NCBI GenBank assembly: GCA_029891345.1
Contig: CM057009.1
Span: forward strand, 92,427,416 to 92,491,415
Length of the DNA stretch: 64,000 bases
Origin: Dryococelus australis
Taxonomy: Eukaryota; Arthropoda; Insecta; Phasmatodea; Phasmatidae
Direction: 5' to 3'
In this document: piece by piece, positions 10,306 to 21,727 of the stretch
Position numbering within the stretch: the first letter of the stretch is position 1
Layout of the letters: each line of letters begins with the position of its first letter
The notes under the pieces: generated by a model
Seen by the model: only the letters and a program-made list of their open reading frames with translations
Told to the model about the DNA's origin: nothing
Databases searched by the model: none
Made by a program: the position numbers and the translations under genes

Positions 10306-11340
10306 CTAGATATATGTTGTCTGTCCTGAGAATAAAACACTGATATTCCAGGTAGGGTCTGTATTTTTGATGGCCCATACGACTGCTAACATTCCCCTCT
10401 CGTTAACATTGTGGCATCTTTCCACCTGGCCTAATTTCGTGCTTGCAAAGTCAATTATGTGCCTCATGCCATTTTCTGTGCTTTGGTACAGCATGGCACC
10501 CAGCCCCTCCTGGCTGGTGTCTGCTTGTAAATACAAATAATCTCCTGGATCATATCTCGCGAGTTTAAGGCAGGAGCAGAAACGTACTTTGACCTCGTTG
10601 AACACCTTTTATTCGGCATCACCCCACACGAACCATTTATTGGGTGAAAGTAGGTCAATGAGAGGCACAGTCACCACTGAAAAATCTTTGATAAAATCCC
10701 ATAACCAATTAACTAGCCCGAAAAATCGGCACAGTTGCTTGCGAGTATGTGATGCTGCATAATTCTCAATTAGTTGTAATTGCTCGGGGTTTGGCGTATT
10801 TCCATCCTCGTTTACAACATGCCCCAGGAACTCCAGCTTGATCTTTCCTACGTGACACTTGCTCGCTGCACAGGTTAGGCCATTTATTGCGAGTTGTTCA
10901 GCACCATTGACACATCATGGATGTGGTCTTACAGATACTGGACCATATGATTACATCGTCCAAGTAAGCTAATGTAAAATCGCCGATGAGTCCGTCCAGG
11001 ACACGAACCATCATTAATTGGAACATTGCTGGTGCTCCCTTTAAACCAAACAGTTTTGCACAAAAATGATACTTGTGCCTGTCTGGCATGGTGAATGTGG
11101 TCTTTTCGTGATTCTCTGGTTTAACCGGGATCTGTCAATAGCCACTATGGTCATCGAGTGACATCATCGCAGTAGCTCTTCATAACAAAGCAAGGGCATC
11201 TTTGATACTTATGTAAGGTGGTAAGTCATTACAGGTCACTTTGTTGATGGGGGCGAAAGTTGACACAAAAACACCAACTGACATCCTCCTTTGGTGGTAA
11301 TGTTATTGCCGAATTGAATTTGCTACATGTGGGCTCGATT
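10306..11340 (-). pseudogene. Gypsy reverse transcriptase and RNase H remnant
   Basis: RT blocks are seen in order on the minus strand: SLDDHSGY-stop-QIPV (the stop, at 11135-11137, replaces the usual Trp), EKTTFT, FGLKGAPAMFQ, and the polymerase active site AYLDDVIIWS at about 10950-10970. The RNase H begins near 10560 with YLYLQADTSQEGLGAMLYQ and continues to LAVVWAIK, as in Ty3/gypsy pol. Several frameshifts separate the pieces. The domain copies the RNA into DNA. The intact YLDD and RNase H blocks show that decay is by scattered mutation rather than large deletion. Confidence 0.88.
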
Positions 11341-11713
11341 ACTCCTACCACTTACATTTCCCTCACCTGCTCGCGTATGATCTTGGTCTGGTGTGGCATA
11401 TAGCTCCATGAGCCAGCATAAATTGCTCCCTCCTTCGTGAGTTTCATTTCCTGCTCGGCCACAATCGTCCTTCTGAGTGCATCTACTTTAGTGGAAACTT
11501 CCCTACGCTCATCCAATATTCTTCTAAATGCTGACTGATGCTGTGGCGGAATGTCATAATCGAACTGTTAGAGTGAAACTGGGGCTAGGTCATCTGCAAA
11601 AGTTTTATCACTATTGTACATCATGCACCAAAATGTATGCATCAAGCAGCCGGTTCTACTACTGTGTTCTGCTCCTGGAGCCAAGGCATGCCAAAAATCG
11701 CATCCTCTCTGAT

Positions 11714-11968
11714 TTATGGTGCTAGTATTGTGCTTGTTATTCTTTCAAGGTCCCTCACTTTGACAGTAATTGTAGCTTCTCCCAAAGCACTACTACTCAA
11801 ATGACCAGTTGCGAGTTTGATTACGTGATTATTAGGTGTTACATCCTTAGGCTTGACAAAGCAGGGTTGTGCAAAATTATGTGATGCAGCTGTATCGATA
11901 AGTGAATGGCAGTGCTGTCCATTTACATACACAAGAACTCTGATAAATTGTGAACTGCTCCCCCTCAC
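11714..11968 (-). pseudogene. Gypsy aspartic protease with DTA in place of DTG
   Basis: A frame of 84 residues contains RVLVYVNGQHCHSLIDTAAS and, later, GHLSSSALGEATITVKV, a retropepsin layout. The catalytic motif reads D-T-A; the family consensus is D-T/S-G, and a single base change would explain it. It lies between gag and RT, the normal place. Whether the change came before or after the element died cannot be told from one copy. Confidence 0.75.
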
Positions 11969-12097
11969 CTGCTGTAATAGTGCTTGTTGTGGTGTTCTGG
12001 TGTTGGCTGTTGTTGCTTCCAGGGGGAAAAGAGCGCTGGGCCCTTTCCCCCTACACCCTGTTTCCCTGCTGCTTGGATGTGGGCCCTCTGTAGCTGT

Positions 12098-13100
12098 CTA
12101 AGTGTGGATTGTTGGAGTACCTGCTGTGCCAATGGAAGACCTCTTCTGGTCTACAGTATCAGCAGGGTGTTGCTGGAGGTTAGCTCTTGTCCAGCCTGAC
12201 TTGCGCTTGCCGATATCCCATTTTGAATTTTCTCCCGACGGCTTATCACCGTGGCGCTCACTGTTCACTTTGCTGTTACTCGCACTTTTGTTGTCTGTTG
12301 CTGTCCAGAATGCCCAGGGGAGCGATCGACCCTTTCCCGTTGCACGTACACGCCTTCTGTTTGCGGCTTGTGCTGCCATTGTGCGGTGGCACTTTCGCAG
12401 TGTGTTGTGCCAGCATTTCATTCCAGGATAATCGCTGCTTTTAATAACTCCTCCATCGTCATGTTGAGGGTTGACAGTAGCTCTGCACAATACTCAGGTA
12501 ATGCCGTCTCTACCACAATCTCTAATCCTTCCCTTTCTGGCTATTGCAGGTGGAAGTGCTTGATTAAGGGTGCCTTATGGGTGATGAAGGTGGGCAGTTG
12601 CTCAACTGGCCACTGTTCCTGTTAGAGCAGTCTACTTTGTGCTTGCAGAGACGAGAATACACTCCCATATCTGCACTGAAACGAGTGTACAAATTCCTCT
12701 CTTTCCATTCTGCAGTGATTTGTGGCAGTCCATCATTTGCTCGCCTCTCACTGAAGTTGGTTGTCAATGCAGCTGGCCCACTCGTTTCCCCACACGCCAT
12801 AACATTTTAAGCGGGACATGCATTCTTTGAGAAAGGCACTGGGATACTCACTTGCGGTGCTGGTAAACTATGGCAGGTTTTGGAAGTGTGTCGGATTTCG
12901 TTTCGGACAGCTTTCTATGCTTGTTTGTTGGTTGGTCTTATGTTCTCTCCATTGCTCTTGGTCTGCAGGCCAACTCGGAGCTGTGTTGATCCCGTAGTTG
13001 GGCACGGGATATGAAGTGAGCGGTTTTGGTGTGGAAAATGGTGCCGGGAGTTTCCGCGGTAATACTTGTGGATAAATTTGTTGGTTAGGATAGGATGTGA
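12098..13100 (-). pseudogene. Gypsy gag remnant
   Basis: In the minus strand several frames together resemble a capsid region: EWASCIDNQL near 12780, FQCRYGSVFSSLQ near 12660, THKAPLIKHF near 12570, and LEIVVETALPEYCAEL near 12500, before a basic, Gln/Ser-rich segment (12490-12098) that leads to the protease. I do not see a clear CCHC knuckle. The start codon cannot be fixed because of frameshifts. The assignment rests on position and weak motif resemblance. Confidence 0.55.
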
Positions 13101-14490
13101 ACTGTTGTAAGTATGGATGTATCGCGGCTGAATTGGTGGAGGTAGCTTGGAAGGGTTGGCATAGGTTTGGAATACTGTTCCTTTGGTGCCTAATTGTTGT
13201 CAGCTGTTACAGGTGCATCTGATGCAGGTGACATTGTGGTACTGTCAACATCCTTGGCCTTGCAATTCAATTCCGCATGTTGCGTATCATGACTGTTTGA
13301 CCTTTCACTCACTGCAATTTCCGTTACAATTTTGTTGCTTGCTGTTACTGATAACCTGGTTGTGTTTCTTCCCCTTGGCTTTCCGTTTGTTTACATTCGT
13401 CGAACAGGGGCTGCGATCTCGTTTACAGGTCACTATACATTTTCTAGAGCATTTGAAGTCGTAACTGTTCACTGCAATCGTCACAAATGTGCTGTAAGCC
13501 TGTTACGGTGCTTACTTCTGCATTACTCAAACATTCCCGATGCGCTTATGCCTGACACTATCCGCAACTGATTTGGGTTTTTCCCAAACCTGAATACAAC
13601 AACTTTGCTCACAAGTGCATTTGCTGAAAATTTTGAAGACTTATTGAGGTTTTAGTGTCCGAAAAATGTTCCCCACTTTGCTCTGGAAGTGTGGCTCTGT
13701 GGTTGCTAATGACACACTGTTGGAATGGTCTTAGAGCTGCATTTGCAGAAGCGTGTGCCCATTTCACACTGGTCTACCATGTCAGTTGGTAGAGGGCGTA
13801 AACATTGCATACACCATGGAGCCGGTGCACCCCAAGAAATTTGGCAGTCATGGTTGTCCATTAACAACACCACGCGGATGCACGAGGGCAGAAGCATGGG
13901 GTGCAGAAGTGCAGTAGCGTGGATGCACGACATGGGAGTATCATGGGAGCACGGTCATCCTGCACAGCATGAGCGGGGGTCAACGGCCAATGATATCTAC
14001 ACGCCGAGCAGAACAACTGAGAGGAGAGTGTGGGGGGGGGGGGAGGAGCGGCCAGGTGTTTCTCCCTCACTGTATTTATCCTTCTCCTCCTCGCAGCACA
14101 GCACAATGCGTGTGGAGGGGGAGGTTTGGCACGCTCGATTCACCCTCTGTCCTTTTTTCCACTGCTGTGAAACCATGCCGCTGTCCAGAGATGGTGGCTC
14201 CTTGCCACTTTCTCACCACTATCCCCTTGTGCTGAAGTAATGGCGTCGCTAAGCTGTTTTGCTGCGCTTACCTCACGTGGCCACATGCATCCTTCCCAGC
14301 ATATCCTGGGTGTCCGGAAGGGGTCATGATGCTGTCACTGAATTCTCTGGTCGCCTGGTTGCCCATGTGTCTCCCTCATTGCGGGTATTACAGGAATTAT
14401 AAGGAAATATTTGGAAAGGATTTGGAAATTTCAGATTCTTGTAGGAAATTATGCAGAAAAGAATTTTGTGGAGATTTCTGGAGACATACG
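13101..14490 (-). other. 5' leader and upstream gag region of the gypsy element
   Basis: Between the primer-binding site and the recognisable gag no frame shows a known domain. It contains a G-rich run near 14034-14043. Short frames in both directions are probably spurious. Confidence 0.5.
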
Positions 14491-14508
14491 CCCCTATGTT
14501 GGGCGACA
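14489..14508 (-). other. Primer-binding site of the gypsy element
   Basis: On the minus strand, three bases after the 5' LTR, the sequence TGTCGCCCAACATAGGGGCG begins. Retroelements primed by lysine tRNA usually carry TGGCGCCCAAC here; one base in the first eleven differs. The site sits exactly where a PBS should be, opposite the polypurine tract at 7829. Confidence 0.7.
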
Positions 14509-14511
14509 CTT

Positions 14512-15795
14512 TGACGTGGTGTTGTGTGGTAGGATGAGGATTGAGGTCAGGTTAGAGGAGTGGTAAATAGAAAATGTTAAAAATGTAAGTTTAGGATTTT
14601 AATTACCTGGGGTGCCAGATGTTATTCTCCAGAATAATGTCAATGATATCGGTAGAGCTGACTCGTCCTCAGGGTCGTTCGACCGACAATCACAGCGTAA
14701 ACCCTTCAGGGATTAGAACTACTAGTATTGTATATTCTTGCTTGCAATGCTGTGGGATATCAGAGCTTCCCACACGCCCATATGATACATATAATTGCAA
14801 CATTACTAAAGTAACCATTTAAAACACTCATTATACTCTCTGCATACTTGTGGTAAAATGGGTGGGAGAAAGCCCGTACCTTAAACGCCTCGTGGCTACC
14901 TGAAATATATACCAGCGGAATTTTGCATAACTGCGTAATTTATTCGGTATCACTCTATACACCTCAGTTGAGGTAACTTACACTTGCAGCTGAGCTAGAC
15001 CCATCAGCATGGGTTAAACAGAGTAAAAGACACGTAGTCACAATGTTTTAAGTTGAACGAATGAAATCTACCCAGGCGATGCAAGCACTGGGTGATATGA
15101 GGAGCGGAGTCTCTGCGGCAGATAAAACATATGGTTCCGATTAATTAATAAAGTCTATTGCTGAAGAAATGATTATGCACAAAGTTGATGGCTGCTGAGC
15201 ATACGAAATGGGAGTCATGGCATAATGCGCTGCACCCCTCGCAAGATGGACAATGACTGACTTGGAAAATGTGGCATACTGGCTGGCTTGGCAGACCAGC
15301 ACCCCACATAGAACTAATTTCTAGACATCACGTTTGCATGAAAAACACTTTAAACTTGCATGTAGATTCCCACACATATCTAAAATTAAATCTTTCACAA
15401 CAAAGAACATACATGCATAATAACACTATGATATGAGGTGAGAATATATGAGAATGAAAAAGTGGCACATAAAGAAAAACACTTCAATAAAATACACTGG
15501 GGCATTAAGGCATTTAACTGGTGAATTTATGTGTACATGTGTCTTGGTGTAACACTTGTGATGCCATTAAGCCCTTTAGAAACATAAAATGTGAAAATGT
15601 GGGATCTCCTTTCATATCACTTCGATCGGACGCTCACTGCACTTGTGTTTCTCCCTCCAGTGACACTATGACTGCACTTCATCTGCACCGCCTGTGATGT
15701 AGTGTGTGCACACACACTGCATTGCTTGTGGAAGCCTTGCTATTTCAGTGCGGTGGACAAACTGACTTATGGGAGGGGGCACACGTCACGCATCA
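14512..15795 (-). repeat. Gypsy LTR (5' LTR on the minus strand)
   Basis: Direct repeat of 6583-7828, starting TGACGTG and ending CGCATCA on the plus strand, so its terminal inverted repeats have decayed compared with the partner. Many substitutions and several small indels separate the two, which implies an old insertion. Confidence 0.92.
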
Positions 15796-16198
15796 GCTAT
15801 CTACCTGCTTAACGTCCACGAAGTTTCCTGTTTGGCTTGTGTGTTTCGTCTCTTATCGGAGTTACTTCATGATCAAGTATATGCTATTTTTCTTGGATAT
15901 TTGAAATTTCGCCTTCTACTGTACTCAAGGGTGGTTGTTTCAACAACTTTGGACAGCTATGTGGATTAACCATTAGAATAAATTAATATATCTATTTCAT
16001 GCACAAATAATATACATATTGTGTAGTTACCACTTTATCTGTGTGATTCAGTTTCTTTATAACTTTGGTAATAATGTTTACTTAATTCAATCTGTAACTG
16101 TATTTTTTTTAGTTTATTCATGGCTTTGTTACGCACATTAACGTAATTGAACTGACATGCATATTTAAATAATACTATATATATATATATATAATTTA

Positions 16199-16451
16199 GA
16201 ATGGCACACTTGAAATATCTTGCTTCAATAAGAAGGTATAATATAGCGTTTACATAAAACATAATGTAACTTAATAGGCTTACGTTTCTTGACTATGAGT
16301 TTGAACAACTTAACTTTATATAATAATTTTAACATTCTTATATAAAGTTAAGTTGTTCAAACTCATAGTCAAGAAACTTAAGCCTATTAAGTTACATGAC
16401 GTTTTATGTAAACCTTCTTATTGAAGCAAGATATTTCAAATGTGCCACTCT
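16199..16451. repeat. Large imperfect palindrome (foldback) inside LTR-A
   Basis: Arms at 16199-16323 and 16338-16451 are reverse complements with few mismatches; the loop is 14 bases. One 11-base segment (ATAATATAGCG) is present only in the left arm. The right arm matches the single-orientation sequence in the other LTR-A copy (about 35235-35335), so the left arm is an inverted duplicate. The segment missing from the right arm is present in that other copy. Confidence 0.9.
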
Positions 16452-18300
16452 AATGGTACGACCTATGTTTGGTTGGATTTGTTATACTGTTAAGTGTTCC
16501 CCACAAGTAATAATCTTGTCTGACTTTCGGCAAAACCCATTTTGATCCAGCATTTAATGAATTTTGGCTAATTTTTTTGGATAATTAGAAAATATTCAAT
16601 TCTGTAATTTACTGTTACCATGTTAATTTTCATTTTATGGATGTGCTTGAATGTGTAAAACAGTAATTCTTGCCTTTTATTTTTTTAATTTTTTTTGGAT
16701 ATGCTGCATGTTCTGTCAAGTTAATTATTTTTTTTTTTTTAATCTTTATTCGCAGCAAATAAGTTTTAGCTTTTCTTGTAATTCAACAGTAAGAAAAACT
16801 AATTATGACTATTATTTGTATAACCTTCTAACTTATTTAGCTACATTTTTGTCCTTAATTATTATTATTTTTTTTGTAATGTTCAACCAACGGCATTCAA
16901 TTGCTCCAATGTTTTATTTGAACCAATTGTTCGTTAACACGTGTCAAAGTTTTAACATATTATTTGAAGTTTAGTCCTATATTCAAAATTAAATGATGTT
17001 TCGCATAAAAATACGTTAAATACTAAGCATCAGTAAGTTTGTTTTTTAACTTTGTTAACTTACATGTTTCTCAAATGTCTTCTTAGGGTATTTTTACTGT
17101 AAATGTCAACTGTATGTTTCGATTGTACCACTCGAAAGTTGATACATGCTTTGTTACGACTTCGCGAAAGGACTTATGTCCACACTTTCTTTGGCAAGTA
17201 CAAGGCATGATATTTCTTAAGTTTTTCTTGTACTGTTTTCCTGTATCTTCATGTAACTGTTAGATTCTCACTGCTGCGGCGGTTCGTGGATGTACCAGTT
17301 TTAGCCTGGATTCCTGACCCTGTGATGGCGAGCTTGACTAATTTGGTCCTGGTGTGGTTTTAGCTGTCGGCTTCCCCGCCTGATTCACGGATCTATTCCT
17401 GATGTACTTCTAACTTCTCCCATTACTCGGCTGTTATTATCTCACTGCTTCATCAGACCATGCAATTTTATTATTTTTGAAGCATGTGGCTTTGCATTCA
17501 AGCCATGTAGTTTTCGATGCACGAACTTTAGTTTGGTCGCAAGTATGTATCGACCTTTAATTTTATAATATTCTTTGTAATCAAATTTGTGTGAAATTTT
17601 GAGTGCAACATGCGTTCGTCGCCTTGGACCCAGGGTCAATCAGGGCAAACAGCCATTTTGAAAACCTAAAGTGAACAAATATTAATATAAAAAACTAGTA
17701 GTCTTTAATTTGTTAGGGAATCCCCACTACAATATTTTGTTTTCTTTTAACCAGTGTAACATCAAATTAATAAATACTAAAATATATCTTAAAAATGAAT
17801 TAATATAAGCATTTAATCAACTTTAATGATATAAATGATATATTCCCTACCTTTCGTTATGTCTATTCCATATTGCATGTTGTTACTGATATTGTTATCG
17901 TGTAAAAATTGTTATTTAAAAGAAAAATATCTAGAGAGATTAAATTATGACTCATTTCCGAAACTGATTAGTTTTCACTTTACCCCTTTGGGTAAACTTT
18001 TTATTTTGAGTATACTTATTGCTCCATACGAGGTTACGAAAGCTTTTTTTTTTTTTTCTTTAACTGATTGTTATGCATCTATGCCCATACCAGAGTGACA
18101 ACTTTTTCTGAGCCAATTAATTTGGATGCTGGATACCATGTCAAGGTTCGGCCTTCTGCTTTCATTATTGCTTGTGTTGTAAGTATGTGCTCTTCTGGAA
18201 CCTGATCTGCATGTTTGTTGTTTTCTTATTGCCTTTATTGGGAGTTTTGAACTGGTGTTCCTTTTGGTTATGCACACTTCCTCTCCCCGATAAATGGCCG
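16452..18300. other. LTR-A-specific block absent from the right LTR
   Basis: T-rich non-coding sequence with a GC-richer patch at about 17270-17460. The left palindrome arm carries the sequence that begins this block, which suggests the block is original LTR sequence and the right copy suffered a deletion. No gene is recognisable. Confidence 0.5.
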
Positions 18301-18827
18301 TAAGAAAATGTACTCTAACAAATACTCATCTTACTACTTCTTGATTTATTTAAGCACACCAGGGTGCTTATTTGTTTCGTTTTTTTATATATTTTTATAT
18401 TGATCACAAAAGAAATAAATAAATTTAAAAAAAGAGATTATTTAAGCACACCACGAAGCCAAGTCTTTTTATTTTTAAAATTTACTTATTTCCTCTTGGT
18501 TTTTTCATTACCATCATTTATATATGTGTATGTTCTTTTAATCGTGAGTTGTTTAAACTCCTTTTTTGTTGCCATATGCGAGCATTCAGTAGATCTAATT
18601 AATTATCTATTATATTGTATAGCTCCCTTGTCATTTCATTCATTTAGTGTTTATTTGGGCAGTCCTTATTGATTTGGATACATATGAATTTTAATAGCAT
18701 GTTAATTTTGTATTATTGGTCGTTCGTTTATTATTTGTGTTTGTGCCAAGGGCTGGCTCTGTTATTTAAAATGAAATAGATTCTTTAAACATTTTAAAAG
18801 TCTCTCAATGCTCGTGTATACATAACA

Positions 18828-19340
18828 GGTTAGTTCAGTTCAGTTCTGTCTTTTCTGGCCTTAGTTTCCCATGCAGCCATAGCGAATCTGTTTTCTACCC
18901 GTAATAGAGCGGGAAGAAAAGTACCCAACAGATAATTTGACGTAAACAATCCTGTTTCTTGCTGAAGTAGGTCACAGACATCTGTCAGTTACAAAAACCG
19001 GAACAACACTGATAGTTACGACATTATGAGACTTAAAAATTTCACCTAGTGAGACATAGAGTTAGGTATACCATTTTATCCACTTCACAGACATGTCGCC
19101 GTGCAGGAGTGAGATGTACAACCTTCCTCCACAGAGACTGGAATAACACTGACATGGGAGACATCGTAACACACGATAATAATACAAATCGAGGCAGAGT
19201 CAAAAGATCACGCCATATCATAATGCTTCAAATACAGCTTCAGCCGAGTATCGCTACAGACAGATCAATAGTATGGATTAATTTTTTGTGTTTTGTGCAA
19301 ACAATAGCTTCAGATGATGAAAATTTAATTTTTTGAGCAG
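18828..19340. other. Internal region of the LTR-A element or LINE 3' UTR
   Basis: Non-coding. It contains two diverged copies of a block with CACAGACAT, then (G)GAACAACACTGA/GGAATAACACTGA (about 18970-19030 and 19088-19160). It lies between the LTR-A end and the stop codon of the I-type LINE, so part may be that LINE's 3' UTR. A good primer-binding site for the LTR-A element was not found at 18828. Confidence 0.4.
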
Positions 19341-20283
19341 TCATAGATGAAATTTGTTCCGCACTAAAAACGCAAATAGGGTGTCATATACTTTAATCTG
19401 ATAAGGATATAAAAAACTCTCTCTGTCAAATGGCAGAGAAATTCCATTGTGATGTAAACAGTCATATAACTCATCACGAGCTTGCATTTGGCGACAATGA
19501 AATAGAATGTGACTAAATGTGTGCGCACCATCCCGCAATGACAATTAGGTGATTCGGCCAGATTTAACTTGTGAAGATGAACATTACAATTTCCATGATT
19601 TAGCCTCAGCTGGATAATCATAGTGAAATTAATTTTTCCCCTAACTTTGCCACTAAACCATGTTTGTGTTTGTAAATGTGGTTGGATATTCTTGTAGGAT
19701 GGCATAACCTCACATTCTTGCTATTGGGTTTCCCAAATACCGCGAAGGTGATGTTTGGCAATTGTAGCGAACACATCCAGAGTTGGAGCAGTAATCGGCA
19801 TCCCTGTGTCAGAAGTCAGTTTTGCCAGTTTATCAGCCATGTTGTTGGCGGGTATACCCATATTACTCGGAAGCCAAACAATCACAACCATAGCACCCGT
19901 GATCTCAATAGTATAGATAAGATGCTTAATCTGTAGTATAATATCATCTGGTTGACAATGACAGAGGGGGGAGGCAAGAGCAGTGATGACACTGTTAGAA
20001 TCTGTAAATATGCAGAGATTTTGGATATAGTCCGGCAATACTCCAGTGCTTTTAAGATAGCATATGCTTCCACATGAAATATAGAATTGGAAGGCGATAA
20101 CTTAAATAAACCAGACGATTTGTACGCAGCAATATAGTAGGCACAACCAATTGCATGTAGAAATTTCGATCCATCAGTGTAGATGTGGAGAACGTTGGGA
20201 TATTCGCTCAGACACTGCCGGTATTGCGCATGAACTTCTCCACCACTCATGCAGCATTTGCATTCTGTAAATAAGCGGTCCAC
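19341..20283 (-). pseudogene. I-type LINE ORF2: RNase H and terminal Cys/His motif
   Basis: The frame at 20283-19882 carries IYTDGSKF (first catalytic Asp) and FHVEAYAILKALEYC (Glu). The frame at 20038-19721 continues with CIFTDSNSVITAL (Asp) and VWLPSNMGIPANNMADKLAK, the closing Asp block. After it, 19705-19341 shows LRLNHGNCNVHLHKL, SPNCHCG and, in a second frame, HILFHC, the Cys/His-rich end usual in these proteins. The enzyme would remove the RNA template during target-primed copying. At least two frameshifts separate the pieces. Confidence 0.85.
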
Positions 20284-20422
20284 CTTACATGTGTAAAAAA
20301 AGCACAGGAAAGTCCCCTATATAGGCGGTAATGTGCTTCACATAAGGAAAAAGCAGGCGATATTTCAAAAAGAAACCAAGAACATCAATACCAATATAAT
20401 CTATAATGGTATGGAGAGGAGA

Positions 20423-21711
20423 TTAATGAAAATAATTTGCCTTGATCCAGAATTGGTTAGCCAACATTCTTCTATGAAGGTAATATGGTGGTATATTCGC
20501 CTCAACATGAAGTGCCCCAATGGTTGTGGACCACAGTGCCCCTTGACATAAATGTGGACAGCCATTTTGTAAACACTGTAAGATGGTGAGGGTAGCATCA
20601 CATAGTGAAGTCATAAAAACACTACCATGATCCATATTGGCCCGAATAAATGTTCCATAAAACAGTAACAGTGTGTGAGGATCACCACCCCAGGCAGAGT
20701 GTTCAAGCATTTTCAAGAACTGAAATATTTGCTGTATCTACACTGTAAGATGAGTTACCTGATCCACCCAAGTAAGAGTAGAGTCAAGAACGATGCCCAA
20801 ATAAGTAGCAGTTGTCACCACCTCTAAAGGTGTATTGCAAAGAAGTAGACGGATCTGTGACCAGTCAATATGTTTTCTAGTAAACAGCATAGCTTTAGTT
20901 TTGTGAACTGATGGTGTCAGACAATGAGTACAAAGCCAGGTGCCAAGATGTTGGAGGGCATCATTCATAACTGATACTGCATCACCAACAGTGGAGGACA
21001 AACTAAACAAGACAACATCATCAGCATAACTAATAAGTTGAGCAAATGGCCCAAGATGGAAGATAAGATCTTGAGTGTATATAAGGTACAAAAGAGGACT
21101 AAGAACACCACCTTGTGGAGTGCCTTGTTACACCAGCCTTCCAGGTGTAATATAGTTGTCTGTTTTAAGGTAAGTCGTCCTAATTTGAAGGAGAGCTGTG
21201 AAGATACGAACAAGTCACAATGGCAGCCCAATCTGATCTAATTTGTGCAAAAGTATAGGAATGTATACTGCATCAAATGCAGAGTGAATATCAAGAAAGT
21301 ATGTACATAAACTCCCTTGCTAGCAAATGTGCCCTTAGCCCATTTTATCAATACTGCAACAGCATCCAGATATGTCCGTTCTTTACGAAAGCCAAATTGT
21401 TCCCTGCACAAGAGGTGATTAGTCTCCAGCCACCATTCCATCCTCTTCTTCAAAATCTTTTCAAAGAATTTGTTTACGCAAGAAGACAACGTGATAGGTC
21501 TGTAGGATGTAGGTAATGTTACATCTTTACCGGTCTTGAGAAAGGGCAAAACAATGTGTTCCTGCCATTGAGTAGGAATTACCTGATGTAGTAATATACC
21601 ATTGAAAATACAAAGTAACAGGTGATGACCTTCCTGTGAAAGCTCCCAGACATGCTGATTTAGGTGCAGATGCAAAATGAGAACAAGGAGATTTATCATA
21701 GTTTCGGACAT
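20423..21711 (-). pseudogene. I-type LINE ORF2: reverse transcriptase
   Basis: RT blocks appear in order: WQEHIVLPFLKTGKD and SYRPITLSSCVNKFFEKIL (about 21580-21450), REQFGFRKERTYLDAV (about 21400), FLDIHSAFDAVY (about 21270-21300, other frame), GTPQGGVLSPLLYLIY (about 21070-21125), and the active site SYADDVVLFS near 21000-21030. The thumb and connection follow, with KTKAMLFTRK and TYLGIVLDSTLTW. The LINE RT makes cDNA at a nicked chromosomal target. Frame breaks near 21310, 21120 and 20740 make it inactive. Confidence 0.88.
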
Positions 21712-21727
21712 AATCAGGAGAAAAACA

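Larger units (their letters stand above)
6583..15795 (-). mobile_element. Complete but inactive Ty3/gypsy retrotransposon inside LTR-A
   Basis: Direct repeats at 6583-7828 and 14512-15795 are its LTRs, and gag-pro-pol is read on the minus strand between them, so the 5' LTR is the right-hand one. The domain order gag, protease, reverse transcriptase, RNase H, integrase is that of the Metaviridae. The uninterrupted LTR-A copy at about 34745 gives the empty site. Flanks (…AACTT on the left, AGCTA… on the right) allow a 4-5 bp target duplication that has since diverged. LTRs differ at many sites and by indels, and all frames are broken, so the copy is old and defective. Total length is 9.2 kb, unusual only for its long LTRs. 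Confidence 0.92.
15796..18827 (+). mobile_element. LTR-A, left copy, part 2
   Basis: Resumes the LTR interrupted at 6583 and aligns with 34750-35675: CTACCTGCTT at 15803, TTTGGACAGCTATGTGGA at 15947, the block around 18320-18570 (CACACCAGGGTG, GAGATTATTTAAGCAC, GCCAAGTCTTTTTATTTT) and the end CATAACA at 18821-18827. It holds about 1.85 kb (16452-18300) and about 0.2 kb (18575-18795) that the right copy lacks. AATAAAT motifs near 18415 fit a polyadenylation region close to the LTR end. Confidence 0.82.

Noticed and set aside
13780-13850. tRNA-like piece (TCAGTTGGTAGAGGG followed by GGAGCCGGTGCACCCC)
   Set aside because: Only a D-arm-like block fits; no acceptor pairing, anticodon stem or T-loop TTC is present.
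16640-16975. 107-residue plus-strand hydrophobic frame
   Set aside because: T-rich sequence gives Phe/Leu/Ile-rich frames by chance; it lies inside the LTR-A block and has no homologous frame elsewhere.
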